A stretch of 64,000 bases of DNA from JBECKX01 sp964468475 (lineage in GTDB: Bacteria; Zixibacteria; MSB-5A5; CAIYYT01). How positions within the stretch are numbered: position 1 is the first letter of the stretch; each line of letters starts with the position of its first letter. Location of the stretch: NCBI GenBank assembly GCA_964468475.1, contig CAYXUL010000001.1, positions 62,001-126,000 of the forward strand, written 5' to 3'. The notes under the pieces were generated by a model. It ran no database searches and was not told the DNA's origin. It worked only from the letters and a program-made list of their open reading frames with translations. The position numbers were made by a program, and so were the translations under genes. Shown here piece after piece: positions 1-9,010 of this stretch.

Positions 1-223
1 TGCCGAGGCTGACCACTACCACGTCACAGTGGTTGAGTTCCAGCTCCTCAAGCGTCTTGCGGTCGGAGGCGTCCCCTACCACTGCGCGCGCGACATAGTC
101 CTTAATGTCGTCGATGCGTTCTTCATCATTGTCGACGACTATCACGTCGTTTCCGCCCTTGGCTAGTTCCAGTGCCAAGTAGTAGCCGAAACTACTCAGG
201 CCGATTATGCCAAATGTCTTCAC
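1..223 (-). CDS. Potassium uptake regulatory subunit (TrkA/KtrA, RCK domain), C-terminus off window
   Basis: This is the first 74 codons of a TrkA/KtrA-type protein; the rest lies outside the window. The GTG start at 223 has a GGAGG ribosome-binding site about a dozen bases upstream. The N-terminus reads as a Rossmann fold: a beta strand, then GLSSFGYYLA (a variant of the G-x-G-x-x-G dinucleotide loop), then IVVDND, whose acidic residues would contact the ribose, then a conserved VVGDASD segment. Family members bind NAD(H) or ATP on the cytoplasmic face and gate the partner K+ channel. The partner ends 53 bases upstream on the same strand, so the two form a Ktr/Trk pair. Confidence 0.85.
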   Translation of the reverse strand, partial: MKTFGIIGLSSFGYYLALELAKGGNDVIVVDNDEERIDDIKDYVARAVVGDASDRKTLEELELNHCDVVVVSLG

Positions 224-276
224 GGCGTTTCTTTTCCTCCGGATACAATCATTCGGGAGCAAACATAATAGTTTTC

Positions 277-1719
277 TTAACCAATTACCACTCTACCTTC
301 AGGGTGCGTAAGTTTTGAACGCGATTTCTTCCGAGCCACTGCCAGCGCCAGAGTGAGCGGCCCTACCCTGCCGATGAACATCAACGCGATCAGAATCAGC
401 TTGCTTAAAGGAGACAGTTCGGGGGTAATCCCCGTTGAGAGACCGACGGTACCGAATGCGGAGACAGCTTCAAAGAGCAACTCCAGGAATCGCCCCTGCG
501 TCGCCAGCCGCGACAGGCCGGCGGTTTCAGAAATCTGTAACAGCAAAGCTCCACCGACAACAACCAGGCTGGCAAGGATTACGAAAGTGACGGCCTCGGT
601 TTGCACGAAGGTGCTGACGCGGCGCTTGAAGAAGACGACATGCAGTCCTTTGGTGAGACGGGCGCGCACGATTCCCATTAACACTGCAAAGGTAGAGACC
701 TTGATGCCGCCGCCACATGATCCCGGGGAGGCGCCAATGAACATAAGAATCATAATAACGAAGAGCGTGGCGCCGGACATCAAGCCGGTATTGATGGTGT
801 TAAACCCGGCAGTGCGCGCGGTCACCGATTGAAACAGCGACGACAGAATTCTTCCTGATAACGACATTCCCTTATCGAGGTTTTGATATTCAAGAACTCC
901 AATTACCAGTGCGCCGGCAAAGATGAGGATCAGGCTGGTAGTGACCACGAGCTTGGTGTGAAGCGAGAAACGAAACGGCGCCGTGGTGACGAAGGTGCGT
1001 CGCTTGCGCAAGCGGAGGCGTTCGAGCAACATGACGATTCGCGACTTGATAAATTGGAATAATTCCAGAAAGGCAATGAAGCCGATGCCGCCGAGGAAAA
1101 TCAGCAGCATGCCGGTGAGATTCACTACCGGGTTGTCGTAGTATCGCGAGAAGCTGTCGGGAAAAAGCGAGAATCCGGCGTTGCAGAAGGCACTGACTGA
1201 ATGAAAGATTGCGCTGAAGACCGCCTCCTGGCCGGACATCGTCGTGGCAAACTCGGGATAGAAAAAGAGAGCGCCGATGGCTTCGATGATGATGCTGATA
1301 ACCAGCACCGTCCAGAGCAAACCGCGTGCGGAGGTGCCGGCCGTTTTGCCAAAGGAACTGCTGAGCAGCTCTGAGTCGCGCACACTTAGGCTGCGGCCAA
1401 AGATATAAAGCAGGAAGGTCGAGAAGGTCATGATGCCGATGCCGCCGAGCTGAATCGCGATCAGGATGAAGATTTGCCCGGCGCGGCTGAAGCCGGTGGC
1501 AGTGTCGATAACCGAGAGACCGGTGACGCAGGTGGCGGAGGTTGCGGTGAAGAGGGCATCGACAAATCCCACGCCGTGTTTGCCGGCGGAAAGCGGCAGC
1601 ATGAGCATCAGCGTGGTCAGCAGGATCATCCCGGCGAAACTGCCCACCAGCAATTTCTCCGGTGTCCAGAAGCGCGAATAGAATGCCTGCTGTAACAGCC
1701 TTGCTTTATCGGTGGTCAA
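277..1719 (-). CDS. Trk/Ktr-type potassium transporter membrane subunit
   Basis: This 480-aa membrane protein has the four-repeat organisation of the TrkH/KtrB superfamily. Four pore loops are visible: ATCVTGLS, AFCNAGFS, ARTAGFNT and AFGTVGLS. Each carries the central glycine of the selectivity filter. The protein would form the K+ (possibly Na+-coupled) permeation path in the inner membrane, gated by the RCK protein encoded just downstream. Translation appears to begin at TTG 1719, since no ATG gives the expected N-terminus and only a weak GAGGGA site lies upstream. At about 480 aa it is close to KtrB size. Confidence 0.93.
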   Translation of the reverse strand: MTTDKARLLQQAFYSRFWTPEKLLVGSFAGMILLTTLMLMLPLSAGKHGVGFVDALFTATSATCVTGLSVIDTATGFSRAGQIFILIAIQLGGIGIMTFSTFLLYIFGRSLSVRDSELLSSSFGKTAGTSARGLLWTVLVISIIIEAIGALFFYPEFATTMSGQEAVFSAIFHSVSAFCNAGFSLFPDSFSRYYDNPVVNLTGMLLIFLGGIGFIAFLELFQFIKSRIVMLLERLRLRKRRTFVTTAPFRFSLHTKLVVTTSLILIFAGALVIGVLEYQNLDKGMSLSGRILSSLFQSVTARTAGFNTINTGLMSGATLFVIMILMFIGASPGSCGGGIKVSTFAVLMGIVRARLTKGLHVVFFKRRVSTFVQTEAVTFVILASLVVVGGALLLQISETAGLSRLATQGRFLELLFEAVSAFGTVGLSTGITPELSPLSKLILIALMFIGRVGPLTLALAVARKKSRSKLTHPEGRVVIG

Positions 1720-1809
1720 GAGTCCCTCACGAATTAGCTTAAGTCACTGCGTCCATCGATTGGATAAGATGTACGATTGTGGTGCGATGGGAAAGAGGGA
1801 AATTGGGGG

Positions 1810-1909
1810 NNNNNNNNNNNNNNNNNNNNNNNNNNNNNNNNNNNNNNNNNNNNNNNNNNNNNNNNNNNNNNNNNNNNNNNNNNNNNNNNNNNNNNNNNNN
1901 NNNNNNNNN
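1810..1909. other. Assembly gap of 100 N
   Basis: There are exactly 100 undetermined bases, the conventional length for a scaffold gap of unknown size. The gap follows a run of five G and lies between the potassium transporter start and a repeat-rich non-coding patch. Any reading frame running through it is meaningless. The stretch from 1720 to 2455 contains no gene I can support. Confidence 0.98.
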
Positions 1910-2012
1910 TGTAGGGAGATCAGTTGAGTCAGGTCTTGGCCGATTGAGCCTTTGCGAAATCGGGTGTGACCTGACTCCGAAGATGAAATCTCATACACAC
2001 CCCGTCTCGCGC

Positions 2013-2054
2013 CCCGATCAAGATCGGGACGAGATCCACCCCTCTCGAGAGGGG
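2013..2054. repeat. Two short palindromes beside the assembly gap
   Basis: CCCGATC-aA-GATCGGG at 2013-2028 is an imperfect palindrome. CCCCTCTCGAGAGGGG at 2039-2054 is a perfect 16-bp one. They lie in non-coding sequence and belong to the same repeat-rich patch as the palindromes at 2179-2423. No function can be assigned. Confidence 0.6.
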
Positions 2055-2178
2055 ATTTTCCCTGACGCCGCTGTCTGAGAATCTGATGTCGTGACGGAAC
2101 GCGGAGCACGAGAAAGTACTCCTCGCACAGAACGAAAGCGAGATCATATTCGGATTGTACAGGAAGAACTCTGAACGT

Positions 2179-2333
2179 GTCATGCCGACGGAAGTCGGCA
2201 TCCAGTTTGAAATGTTGTGGATCGAAAGCTTTCATACTGGATGCCGGCTTTCGCCGGAGTGACTCGCTTCCAGTGCGGTTCAAAGATCGCTATAGATCAA
2301 CGTCTGTGGATTCCCGCCTTCGCGGGAATGACG
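2179..2333. repeat. Cluster of REP-like palindromic units
   Basis: Three related palindromic units occur in 155 bases. They are 2179-2205 (ATGCCGAC-gga-GTCGGCAT), 2236-2263 (GGATGCCGGC-ttt-CGCCGGAGTGAC) and 2307-2333 (GGATTCCCGC-ctt-CGCGGGAATGAC). The last two share the layout GGAT-stem-loop-stem-GTGAC/ATGAC, and the first is the same type in the opposite orientation. They resemble the dispersed REP/MITE-like units found between genes in many bacteria. Copies elsewhere in the genome would explain the neighbouring assembly gap. Confidence 0.7.
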
Positions 2334-2350
2334 ATTCCCTTGCTTTGGTG

Positions 2351-2423
2351 TAGGGGCACACCGTGTGTGCCCTTGTTTTCGCGACAAGGGAATTCTAGCG
2401 AGGGCATGCGCAGCATGCCCCTA
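2351..2423. repeat. Compound inverted repeat with three nested hairpins
   Basis: The outer arms TAGGGGCA (2351-2358) and TGCCCCTA (2416-2423) are complementary. Three internal hairpins lie between or over them: GGGCACAC-cg-TGTGTGCCC at 2354-2372, CCTTGT-tttcgcg-ACAAGG at 2371-2389, and GGGCATGC-gca-GCATGCCC at 2402-2420. The element lies just downstream of the minus-strand peptidase gene that ends at 2456. It has no T-tract, so it is probably a dispersed repeat and not a terminator. Confidence 0.55.
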
Positions 2424-2455
2424 CGACATGAGACGATGTTGATCTGAAGCTTGCC

Positions 2456-3568
2456 CTACCCCGCAAACCCCTTCACGAACTTGCCGTCTTTGTAGATCAG
2501 TTCGTCATCGCCGTAGATTTCGCCGCCGTTGCGGAGTTCGCAAACCATGTCCCAGTGGAGGGCCGACTTGTTGGTGCCGCCGGTTTCGTAGATGGCGTTG
2601 CCACAGGCGAGGTGGCAGGTGCCGCCGATTTTTTCATCGAACAGGGTGTTCTTGGAATAGGTCTGCACATGATAGTTGGTGCCGATGGCAAACTCCCCTA
2701 CCCGGCTGGCGCCTTCATCCATCGCGAGCATCTCCTTGAGGAAGTCGTGATTCTTGTCGGCTTCACTCTTGACTACCACACCATCCTTGAAAGTAAGCCT
2801 GACATTTTCCACTTCCCTGCCCTGATACACCGCGGGATAGCTGTAGGTGATGATGCCGTTGGTTGAGCCTTCAAGCGGCGTGGTGAAGACTTCACCATCC
2901 GGAAAATTCTGCTTACCGTCGCAGTTGATCCACTTGCGGCCACCGACTTCCATCTTCAGATCGGTTTCTCCACTCTTGACACGAATCGTCTTGAGCTTCA
3001 TCAGCGCGTCACAGACCTTCTGCTGCTCAGCAGAAATAGCTTTCCACTTGGAAATCGGGTCGTCGGTGTCGCAGTAACCTGCCCCATAAACGAAGTTCTC
3101 GAAATCGTCGAGCGACTTCTCAGCCTCCTGAGCAAGAGCATTCGTCGGGAAGAGCGTCCCGCACCAGCGCAGGTCACCGTCGGCGGTTCGCTTGAAATAG
3201 ATTTCCGACATCGGTTTGCGGGCAGCCTGAGCTTTCGCCTGGCGTTTGGGGTCGATACCGGTGAAGTTCTTCGTGTTCTCCGAAGACCAGATGTGAAGCA
3301 GGCAATCGATGGTTTTGACATCATACATCTGCAGCGGGTTGAGGTACTCAAGTTGTTCATCGCTGCCGTGCTTGAGGAGAAGTTCGGAGATGTCTTCCTG
3401 CATAATCTCGACGTACGGGTGGGCGCCGTTTTCCAAAGCCTTCAGATAGGCAGCCTTTATGAGCGGCATCGCCAAGTGGCTACCGCGAATTTTAAAGAGG
3501 TCACCCTTCTTCACACCAATGGAGTAATTCACCATTATATCAGCGAGACGTTCAATGCGAGGATCCAT
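2456..3568 (-). CDS. M29-family aminopeptidase (thermophilic metalloprotease type)
   Basis: This 370-aa protein has the size and sequence pattern of family M29 (AmpS/aminopeptidase T), cytoplasmic two-metal aminopeptidases with broad specificity. Metal-ligand segments are recognisable in the C-terminal half: Glu in FPDGEVFT, Glu in VGEFAIGTN, His in GTCHLACG, and the His and Asp of ALHWDMV. The start is ATG 3568, with GAAAGG as ribosome-binding site seven bases upstream. The methyltransferase gene ends 24 bases before it on the same strand, so they may be co-transcribed. The family call is firm; the substrate is not known. Confidence 0.9.
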   Translation of the reverse strand: MDPRIERLADIMVNYSIGVKKGDLFKIRGSHLAMPLIKAAYLKALENGAHPYVEIMQEDISELLLKHGSDEQLEYLNPLQMYDVKTIDCLLHIWSSENTKNFTGIDPKRQAKAQAARKPMSEIYFKRTADGDLRWCGTLFPTNALAQEAEKSLDDFENFVYGAGYCDTDDPISKWKAISAEQQKVCDALMKLKTIRVKSGETDLKMEVGGRKWINCDGKQNFPDGEVFTTPLEGSTNGIITYSYPAVYQGREVENVRLTFKDGVVVKSEADKNHDFLKEMLAMDEGASRVGEFAIGTNYHVQTYSKNTLFDEKIGGTCHLACGNAIYETGGTNKSALHWDMVCELRNGGEIYGDDELIYKDGKFVKGFAG

Positions 3569-3592
3569 GATTTGCCTTTCGTGAGGCTTGTA

Positions 3593-4084
3593 TCAGCCTA
3601 GTTTGTATGGGACCTGTTCAAGGTCGAGCAGTTGTTTCTTTGTCTTAAGCCCACCACCGAAGCCGCCCAGTGAACCATCCGATTTCAGCACCCGGTGGCA
3701 AGGTATTACAATGGGCAGTGGATTTTTGGCGCAGGCGCTTCCGGCCGCGCGATAGGCTGTGGGTGATCCCGCCATTTCAGCAAGTTCCTTGTAGCTGATC
3801 GCTTGCCCGTAATCGACGGTAGCCAGCGCCTCCAGGGCACGGGCCTGAAAACCATTGGCTTTAATACGAACCGGGAAAGAGAAAGTTGTCCGGCGACGCT
3901 GGAAGTACTGCTTTAATTCGCGAGCAGCCTGCCGGTAAGCGGACTTGCGTTCCGTCAACTTTCCCGAATACTGCTTTGGCAGGCTGGTATCTGGAAAGGC
4001 GATGTACTCTATGACTTCCCCGTCGCCGATCAGTGTGATAGTTCCGATCGTCGTGTCAAGCTTGCGACAGATAAGCTTTCTCAT
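3593..4084 (-). CDS. ogt: Methylated-DNA--protein-cysteine methyltransferase
   Basis: This 163-aa suicide DNA-repair enzyme transfers the alkyl group from O6-alkylguanine to its own cysteine. The active-site signature PIVIPCHRVL is present with the acceptor Cys in PCHR, followed by the usual GSLGGFGGG loop. The helix-turn-helix part (ARALEALATVDYGQAISYKELA) is also visible. An N-terminal domain of about 80 residues matches Ogt/MGMT organisation. The start at ATG 4084 has a GGAGGAG site upstream. It leads a likely two-gene transcript with the M29 peptidase. Confidence 0.93.
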   Translation of the reverse strand: MRKLICRKLDTTIGTITLIGDGEVIEYIAFPDTSLPKQYSGKLTERKSAYRQAARELKQYFQRRRTTFSFPVRIKANGFQARALEALATVDYGQAISYKELAEMAGSPTAYRAAGSACAKNPLPIVIPCHRVLKSDGSLGGFGGGLKTKKQLLDLEQVPYKLG

Positions 4085-4521
4085 GCCGGTTTTCTCCTCC
4101 CATATTTAGGGATTCAAGAAAGTAAAATGCCGCACAATTCGCAAGCAGGAGTGGCCGGGGCGCGCCCTAACAGGGCATTTTCTGTATCTTTCTTGCACAT
4201 AATTTCTGCTGCTCCGTTATTCTTGTGTAAGTCATTTTAAGAGTGTAGCTTAATTCGATCGATAACGTCGCCGGATCGCCTCGTTTGGCTGCAAGCGTGA
4301 TTGGCCGCCGCCGATAGTCTGGATAACTTATTGATCCGCAACCGTTTTTATTATGTGTCGGTGACGAAATTCGCGAACTGGGAAACTAACTCGCTCGTAT
4401 AAGCGTTGTAGTGATAAGAAGATAGCGGCCACAGCGGTCGAAATGGACAACGGCTCCTGCGCTTGACAAAATCGACTCTTGCCGTAGATTATAATCGAAC
4501 AACAGCCTGGAGGACTACATT
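4085..4521. other. Divergent intergenic region between ogt and the first S41 protease
   Basis: These 437 bases separate divergent genes. I see no coding sequence, tRNA or clear repeat. The only recognisable element is the promoter-like sequence at 4463-4495 in front of the plus-strand protease. Confidence 0.5.
4463..4495 (+). promoter_or_regulatory. Possible sigma70-type promoter of the first S41 protease
   Basis: A consensus TTGACA at 4463-4468 is followed by a consensus TATAAT at 4490-4495. The 21-base spacer is longer than the usual 16-18, so the real -10 may be an overlapping weaker hexamer such as TAGATT at 4485. The position 27-60 bases before the ATG fits a leader. Confidence 0.45.
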
Positions 4522-6324
4522 ATGCAATTCAAATCCCGCCTGAAAATATATGTACTCATGCTCTCGATTGTAGCCATGAGTATGGTGTGGATTGTTGGCT
4601 CCGGTGACGCGGCGCAGGACGCCCTGCAGACCAGGGTCTACGGCAATAACCTGTACGCACAAACGGATGATGGTGGCTTGCAGCAGCCGGAAACGTCGCG
4701 CAAGCATTCGATAGCGTACTACACCAAGATGATGGCAGACATCGCTTACAAGATACATTCCCGCTACATGGAAGATATCGATCCGGAAAGCTTGATTGAG
4801 GCCGGTGTTGAAGGCATGCTCTCCAATCTCGATCCCTACTCGGTCGTTCTGAAGCCACGGGCTTACGAAGGACTGATGGAAAACACCCACGGCAAGTACG
4901 AGGGTGTGGGGATGCAGATCGACCTTCGTGATAACCGCATAACAATCATTTCGCCGATCGAGGGAACTCCGGCGGCCAGGCTGGGATTGCGCGCCGGTGA
5001 TCAGATCATGAAGATCGATTCGGTGTCGACCGACGGCATGCGGACCGATGAAGCGGCCAATTTGATGCGCGGACCCGCGGGCACCAAAGTAAACCTCACT
5101 ATTCGAAGACCGGGTGTCGACTACGATATGGATTATGATGTGGAGCGCGCCGTAATTGAATTGAAGTCGGTACGCTTCTATGGAAAGGTTACCAACGATA
5201 TCGGCTACGTCCGCCTCGACAAGTTCGCCGAGACATCAACAGATGAACTACGCGCAGCGATAACCGATATGAAAGACAACATGGGTGTCAAGAAACTGAT
5301 ACTCGATTTGCGTTCGAACGGCGGCGGTCTGCTTGACCAGGCGATCAGCATTGCCAACCTCTTCCTGCCCAAGGATAGGCTGGTGGTTTCTACCCGAGGT
5401 AAATATCCGACATCGCAGCGCAAGTACAACTCGAACAACGAACCGCTCTTCCCTGACGGCGACCTTGTCGTACTGGTTAACGGCGGTACGGCTTCGGCGT
5501 CGGAGATCGTTTCCGGCGCGATCCAGGATTGGGATCGCGGTATCATTGTCGGCAACACCACTTTCGGCAAGGGTCTCGTGCAGCAGATTTTCGGCGGCGG
5601 CGACGGTGAAATGGCACTAAAGCTGACAACTGCGAAATACTACACGCCTTCAGGACGTTGCATCCAGCGGCCGGATCGTGCCCACAAGGGCTGGCAGCAG
5701 GAACTAATCGCGGGCGAAGCCGATAGCACGCTGAATGAGAAGGGTGATGAAATAGAAGACAAGAGTGAAGTGTATCTTACAAATGCCGGGCGCAAGGTTT
5801 ACGGTGGTGGTGGGATCATTCCTGATGTTGAAGTTCAGGAAGAGACCTGGCAACCGATCGAGTACAATCTGGTGCGCAAGAATATGTTCTTCGAGTTTGC
5901 AATCGAGTACACGACCGAACATCCGAACATTCCCGAGGACTTTAAGGTCACTGACGATATGGTCAATGAATTCCACAAATTCATCCAGAAGCAGGGATTC
6001 GATTACAAGACCGCTCTTGAAGTTGATCTCGACAAATTCGAAAAGACAGCAGAGGATGCCAAGAAGGAACAGCTGTTCGCTTCTGAAGTTACAAAGCTGC
6101 ATGACTTGATCGACCAGGAGAAAGAGAAGGACTTCAACAAATCCCTCGATTACATTCGTCAGTCGATTCAGCGTGAGATACTGCGCAAAGAGTATGGCGA
6201 GCGCGGCATCTACCAGGAGCTGACTCTAAAGCAGGATAAATATGTTCAGAAAGCCGTCGAATTACTGAAGGACCATACCGAATACGGCAACCTGCTTAAG
6301 CCAAAAAATGATGATCAAGGATAG
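4522..6324 (+). CDS. S41-family carboxy-terminal processing protease (CtpA/Prc type), copy 1
   Basis: This 600-aa envelope serine protease opens with an N-terminal signal/anchor (about residues 9-27). A PDZ domain follows (about 115-195; the GVGMQI and LGLRAGDQIMKID segments are typical). Then comes the S41 peptidase domain with DLRSNGGGL, the nucleophile Ser in GTASASE and the general base Lys in TFGKGLV. The last 150 residues are charged and helical. The family degrades or trims proteins from the C-terminus in the periplasm. The ATG at 4522 follows a GGAGG site. A terminator at 6389 closes the unit, and a close paralogue follows. Confidence 0.93.
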   Translation: MQFKSRLKIYVLMLSIVAMSMVWIVGSGDAAQDALQTRVYGNNLYAQTDDGGLQQPETSRKHSIAYYTKMMADIAYKIHSRYMEDIDPESLIEAGVEGMLSNLDPYSVVLKPRAYEGLMENTHGKYEGVGMQIDLRDNRITIISPIEGTPAARLGLRAGDQIMKIDSVSTDGMRTDEAANLMRGPAGTKVNLTIRRPGVDYDMDYDVERAVIELKSVRFYGKVTNDIGYVRLDKFAETSTDELRAAITDMKDNMGVKKLILDLRSNGGGLLDQAISIANLFLPKDRLVVSTRGKYPTSQRKYNSNNEPLFPDGDLVVLVNGGTASASEIVSGAIQDWDRGIIVGNTTFGKGLVQQIFGGGDGEMALKLTTAKYYTPSGRCIQRPDRAHKGWQQELIAGEADSTLNEKGDEIEDKSEVYLTNAGRKVYGGGGIIPDVEVQEETWQPIEYNLVRKNMFFEFAIEYTTEHPNIPEDFKVTDDMVNEFHKFIQKQGFDYKTALEVDLDKFEKTAEDAKKEQLFASEVTKLHDLIDQEKEKDFNKSLDYIRQSIQREILRKEYGERGIYQELTLKQDKYVQKAVELLKDHTEYGNLLKPKNDDQG

Positions 6325-6388
6325 CCTTCCTGTCATCTAAAGCTACCGGGGCATACCGATAGCTTCAGTCAGAATTTGTAGTATTGTA

Positions 6389-6420
6389 GCGGGCGATCAA
6401 AAGTCGCCCGCTTTTCTTTT
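6389..6420 (+). terminator. Rho-independent terminator after S41 protease copy 1
   Basis: An 8-bp GC-rich stem, GCGGGCGA paired with TCGCCCGC, encloses a 7-base loop and is followed by TTTTCTTTT. It separates the two tandem protease genes, so the second is expected to need its own promoter. Confidence 0.85.
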
Positions 6421-6485
6421 GTCGGCGCGTAACATAAGTCAGAGCAAGCGACGCGTGAACTCAGCGTGCTCTCTGCCGCAATTGC

Positions 6486-6513
6486 TTGACAGATGAGTTA
6501 AAACCGCTACTAT
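6486..6513 (+). promoter_or_regulatory. Promoter of S41 protease copy 2
   Basis: TTGACA at 6486-6491 and TACTAT at 6508-6513 are separated by 16 bases. The TTG of this -35 box is also the first possible start codon of the open frame. The promoter reading, plus the GGAGGA site further down, indicates that translation begins at GTG 6543. Confidence 0.55.
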
Positions 6514-6542
6514 TTTTGGCAACGTTTAGAGGAGGAAGCCAA

Positions 6543-8252
6543 GTGCGTCTGATAAATCCCGTACGACGGAGCCGAGCCTTAAAGCTTTCAGCGCTAATTC
6601 TCATTTTGCTATTCGGAATCGTCTTCACACTATCCGAGAGTTCCAAAGCTCAGTCAAAGAGCCCTCGCAGCATCGCCTACTATTCCCAGTTGCTCGCCGA
6701 GATCGCGCTCAGTGTGCGCGATCAATATGTCGAGGAGATCAACGTCGATGCACTGTTCGAAGCTGCTGTTGAAGGCATGCTGGAGGGGCTGGACCCGTAT
6801 ACTATCGCACTCACCAAGCAGAATATCGGTCTCGTGGAAGAAACCGCGAAAGGCAAGTATGAGGGGATCGGCATTGATATCGATATTCGCAACGGTGCAG
6901 TCACGATTATTACGCCGCTTGAGGGCTCCCCTGCTGAGCGTCTCGGATTACGAGCGGGAGATCAAATTGTCGCGATTGACGACACGCCGGTATCGGGCCT
7001 GAAACCGCATCAAATTAATCAGATGCTGCGCGGCAAGGCGGGGACCTCCGTCAAGCTCTCTATCCTCCACCCGGGCACGGACACTCCTGAAGACTATGAT
7101 GTCGAACGCGCAGTGATTGAGGTCCATCCCGTGCCGTACTGGGGGATGGTCAACAATGACGTTGGCTATATTCGTCTTGCCAGCTTCACAGAGCAGACTT
7201 CTGATGAATTCGAGCATGCGATTAATGATCTGAAGAACAAGGGCGGAATGAAGTCGCTGATTGTTGATTTGCGCTCAAACGGCGGAGGGCTGTTGGGACA
7301 GGCAATCGGCGTAGTGAGCCAATTTCTCCCCAAAGATAAACTGGTGGTATTCACCAAAGGTCGCTCCGCCAAGAGAGTGCGAAAATATTTTTCAAATGGT
7401 TCTTCCCTGTTCACCTCAGGGCGTATGGTCGTACTGGTTGACAGTGGTACGGCGTCAGCCGCCGAGATAACTACCGGCGCCCTGCAGGACTGGGACCGCG
7501 CCGTTATCATGGGCCAGCAGACCTACGGCAAGGGGCTGGTGCAGAATATATTCCAATGGCCCGAGCATGAGATTGCACTTAAGCTGACGACGTCGAGATA
7601 CTATATTCCTTCCGGTCGCCTGATACAGAGGTCCATTAGACTGAAAAAGCGTGGTGTCAATCTGGAAGCCGCCAGCCGCGTGATCGAGAATGAGGAGCTT
7701 CCGGACACGACAACGATCTACAAGACCGACGACGGCAGAAAAGTAAAAGGCGGGGGCGGCATCTCTCCCGACATAGTGCTGCATGTCGAGGCGCCAAGCG
7801 AACTCGTGAGCCAGCTTAACCGTGAAAACCTATTCTTCCGGTTTGCGCTCGAATATAATCAAAAGCACCCTTCAGTCTCCCGAGACATCACCGTCGGTGA
7901 CAAGATTTTGGACGAGTTCAGGCAGTACATCAAGCAGCAGGGATTCGAATACAAGACGCACCTCGAGTCCGCTCTTGACCGGGTCGAGCAGCTGGCGAAG
8001 ACGGAGAAGGTGGAGAGCGCGCTCGACAGCAAAATCTCTGACCTGCGCCAGTCGATGGAGAATCTTAGCAAGAGCGCATTCGATAATGCGAAGGATGTAA
8101 TTGCGCTTGAAATCAAGAAAGAAATTCTCCGCAGCAAGTTCAACCAGGATGCGGTGTACGAAGACGTGATTCTCAAGAACGATAAGGAAGTCAAGGCTGC
8201 AGTCGAGCTGCTTTCGGACAAGGGGAAGTATCAGGATTTGTTGAAGCCTTGA
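6543..8252 (+). CDS. S41-family carboxy-terminal processing protease, copy 2
   Basis: This protease is 569 aa from the GTG at 6543, which follows an ideal GGAGGA site at 6531-6536. Upstream in-frame codons overlap the promoter. The layout matches the preceding gene: signal/anchor, PDZ (GIGIDIDI, LGLRAGDQIVAID), then the S41 domain with DLRSNGGGL, the nucleophile Ser in GTASAAE and the Lys in TYGKGLV, and a long helical tail. The two proteins align along their whole length, so this is a tandem duplication with divergence. All catalytic residues remain, so both copies should be active. Confidence 0.92.
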   Translation: MRLINPVRRSRALKLSALILILLFGIVFTLSESSKAQSKSPRSIAYYSQLLAEIALSVRDQYVEEINVDALFEAAVEGMLEGLDPYTIALTKQNIGLVEETAKGKYEGIGIDIDIRNGAVTIITPLEGSPAERLGLRAGDQIVAIDDTPVSGLKPHQINQMLRGKAGTSVKLSILHPGTDTPEDYDVERAVIEVHPVPYWGMVNNDVGYIRLASFTEQTSDEFEHAINDLKNKGGMKSLIVDLRSNGGGLLGQAIGVVSQFLPKDKLVVFTKGRSAKRVRKYFSNGSSLFTSGRMVVLVDSGTASAAEITTGALQDWDRAVIMGQQTYGKGLVQNIFQWPEHEIALKLTTSRYYIPSGRLIQRSIRLKKRGVNLEAASRVIENEELPDTTTIYKTDDGRKVKGGGGISPDIVLHVEAPSELVSQLNRENLFFRFALEYNQKHPSVSRDITVGDKILDEFRQYIKQQGFEYKTHLESALDRVEQLAKTEKVESALDSKISDLRQSMENLSKSAFDNAKDVIALEIKKEILRSKFNQDAVYEDVILKNDKEVKAAVELLSDKGKYQDLLKP

Positions 8253-8269
8253 TTGTCTGATTCGGGATC

Positions 8270-9010
8270 ATGTACAAGAGCATCGCAAAGTACTATGACC
8301 TGCTTGGGTGGGACGAATTTCACGACATCGCGCTCAAGCGACTTAAACCTCTCCTGATTCAGGAGAAGGTGCAGTCATACCTCGACCTTGCCTGCGGTAC
8401 CGGTATGCTGGCCTGCACGGTGGCACGCATGGGCATTGAAGCGGTGGGCATTGATAAGTCAAAAGAGATGCTGGAAATGGCCGAGGAGCGACGTCGGCTG
8501 TACCGCCTCGACAACAAACCGAAGTTCCTCAAGCGCGATATGAGTCGGTTCAATCTGAAGCGCGAGTTCGATGCTGTCGGTTGTTTCTTTGATGCCGCTA
8601 ATCACATCACCGACGTGGACAAGTTTGCAGAGTTCGTTCGCTACGCTTCACTGCACACAAAGCCGGGAGGCTTCTTCATTTTCGACGTTAACACTGTGCG
8701 CGGGCTCGACAAGTGGGATGCGGTGCTGTTCAATCAGCGCGGCGAGCACTCGGTGCTGATGCGCGGAGAATACGATACGAAAACGCGTCTTGCCAGAGTG
8801 AACATTGAAGGGTATGTTCACCTGGCAAACGGTACGCGGGATAGCTTCAAGGAGACATTCTACGAGCGGGCGTATCCGCACAAGGATATTATGCGGCTTC
8901 TGCAGCGAAATGGATTTGCCCGCATTATTGCCATGCCACAGAAGAAGGATAACACTCTTCGCACTGCGGATCGTGTGTTTTACGTAGCATATAAGTCAGA
9001 GAGAAACTGA
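8270..9010 (+). CDS. Class I SAM-dependent methyltransferase
   Basis: This 246-aa protein has the SAM-binding motif I DLACGTGML at about residue 41. It is followed by an acidic strand end (AVGIDKS) and a post-motif region typical of Methyltransf_25-type enzymes. The substrate cannot be read from the sequence; the family methylates small molecules, lipids, tRNA or proteins. It starts 17 bases after the protease gene. Its stop overlaps the cytidine deaminase start (ATGA), so it probably shares a transcript with the nucleoside salvage genes. Confidence 0.8.
   Translation: MYKSIAKYYDLLGWDEFHDIALKRLKPLLIQEKVQSYLDLACGTGMLACTVARMGIEAVGIDKSKEMLEMAEERRRLYRLDNKPKFLKRDMSRFNLKREFDAVGCFFDAANHITDVDKFAEFVRYASLHTKPGGFFIFDVNTVRGLDKWDAVLFNQRGEHSVLMRGEYDTKTRLARVNIEGYVHLANGTRDSFKETFYERAYPHKDIMRLLQRNGFARIIAMPQKKDNTLRTADRVFYVAYKSERN

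Noticed and set aside
1744..2283. Open frame of 179 codons across the first N run
   Set aside because: It runs through undetermined bases and through palindromic repeats, so it has no coding support.
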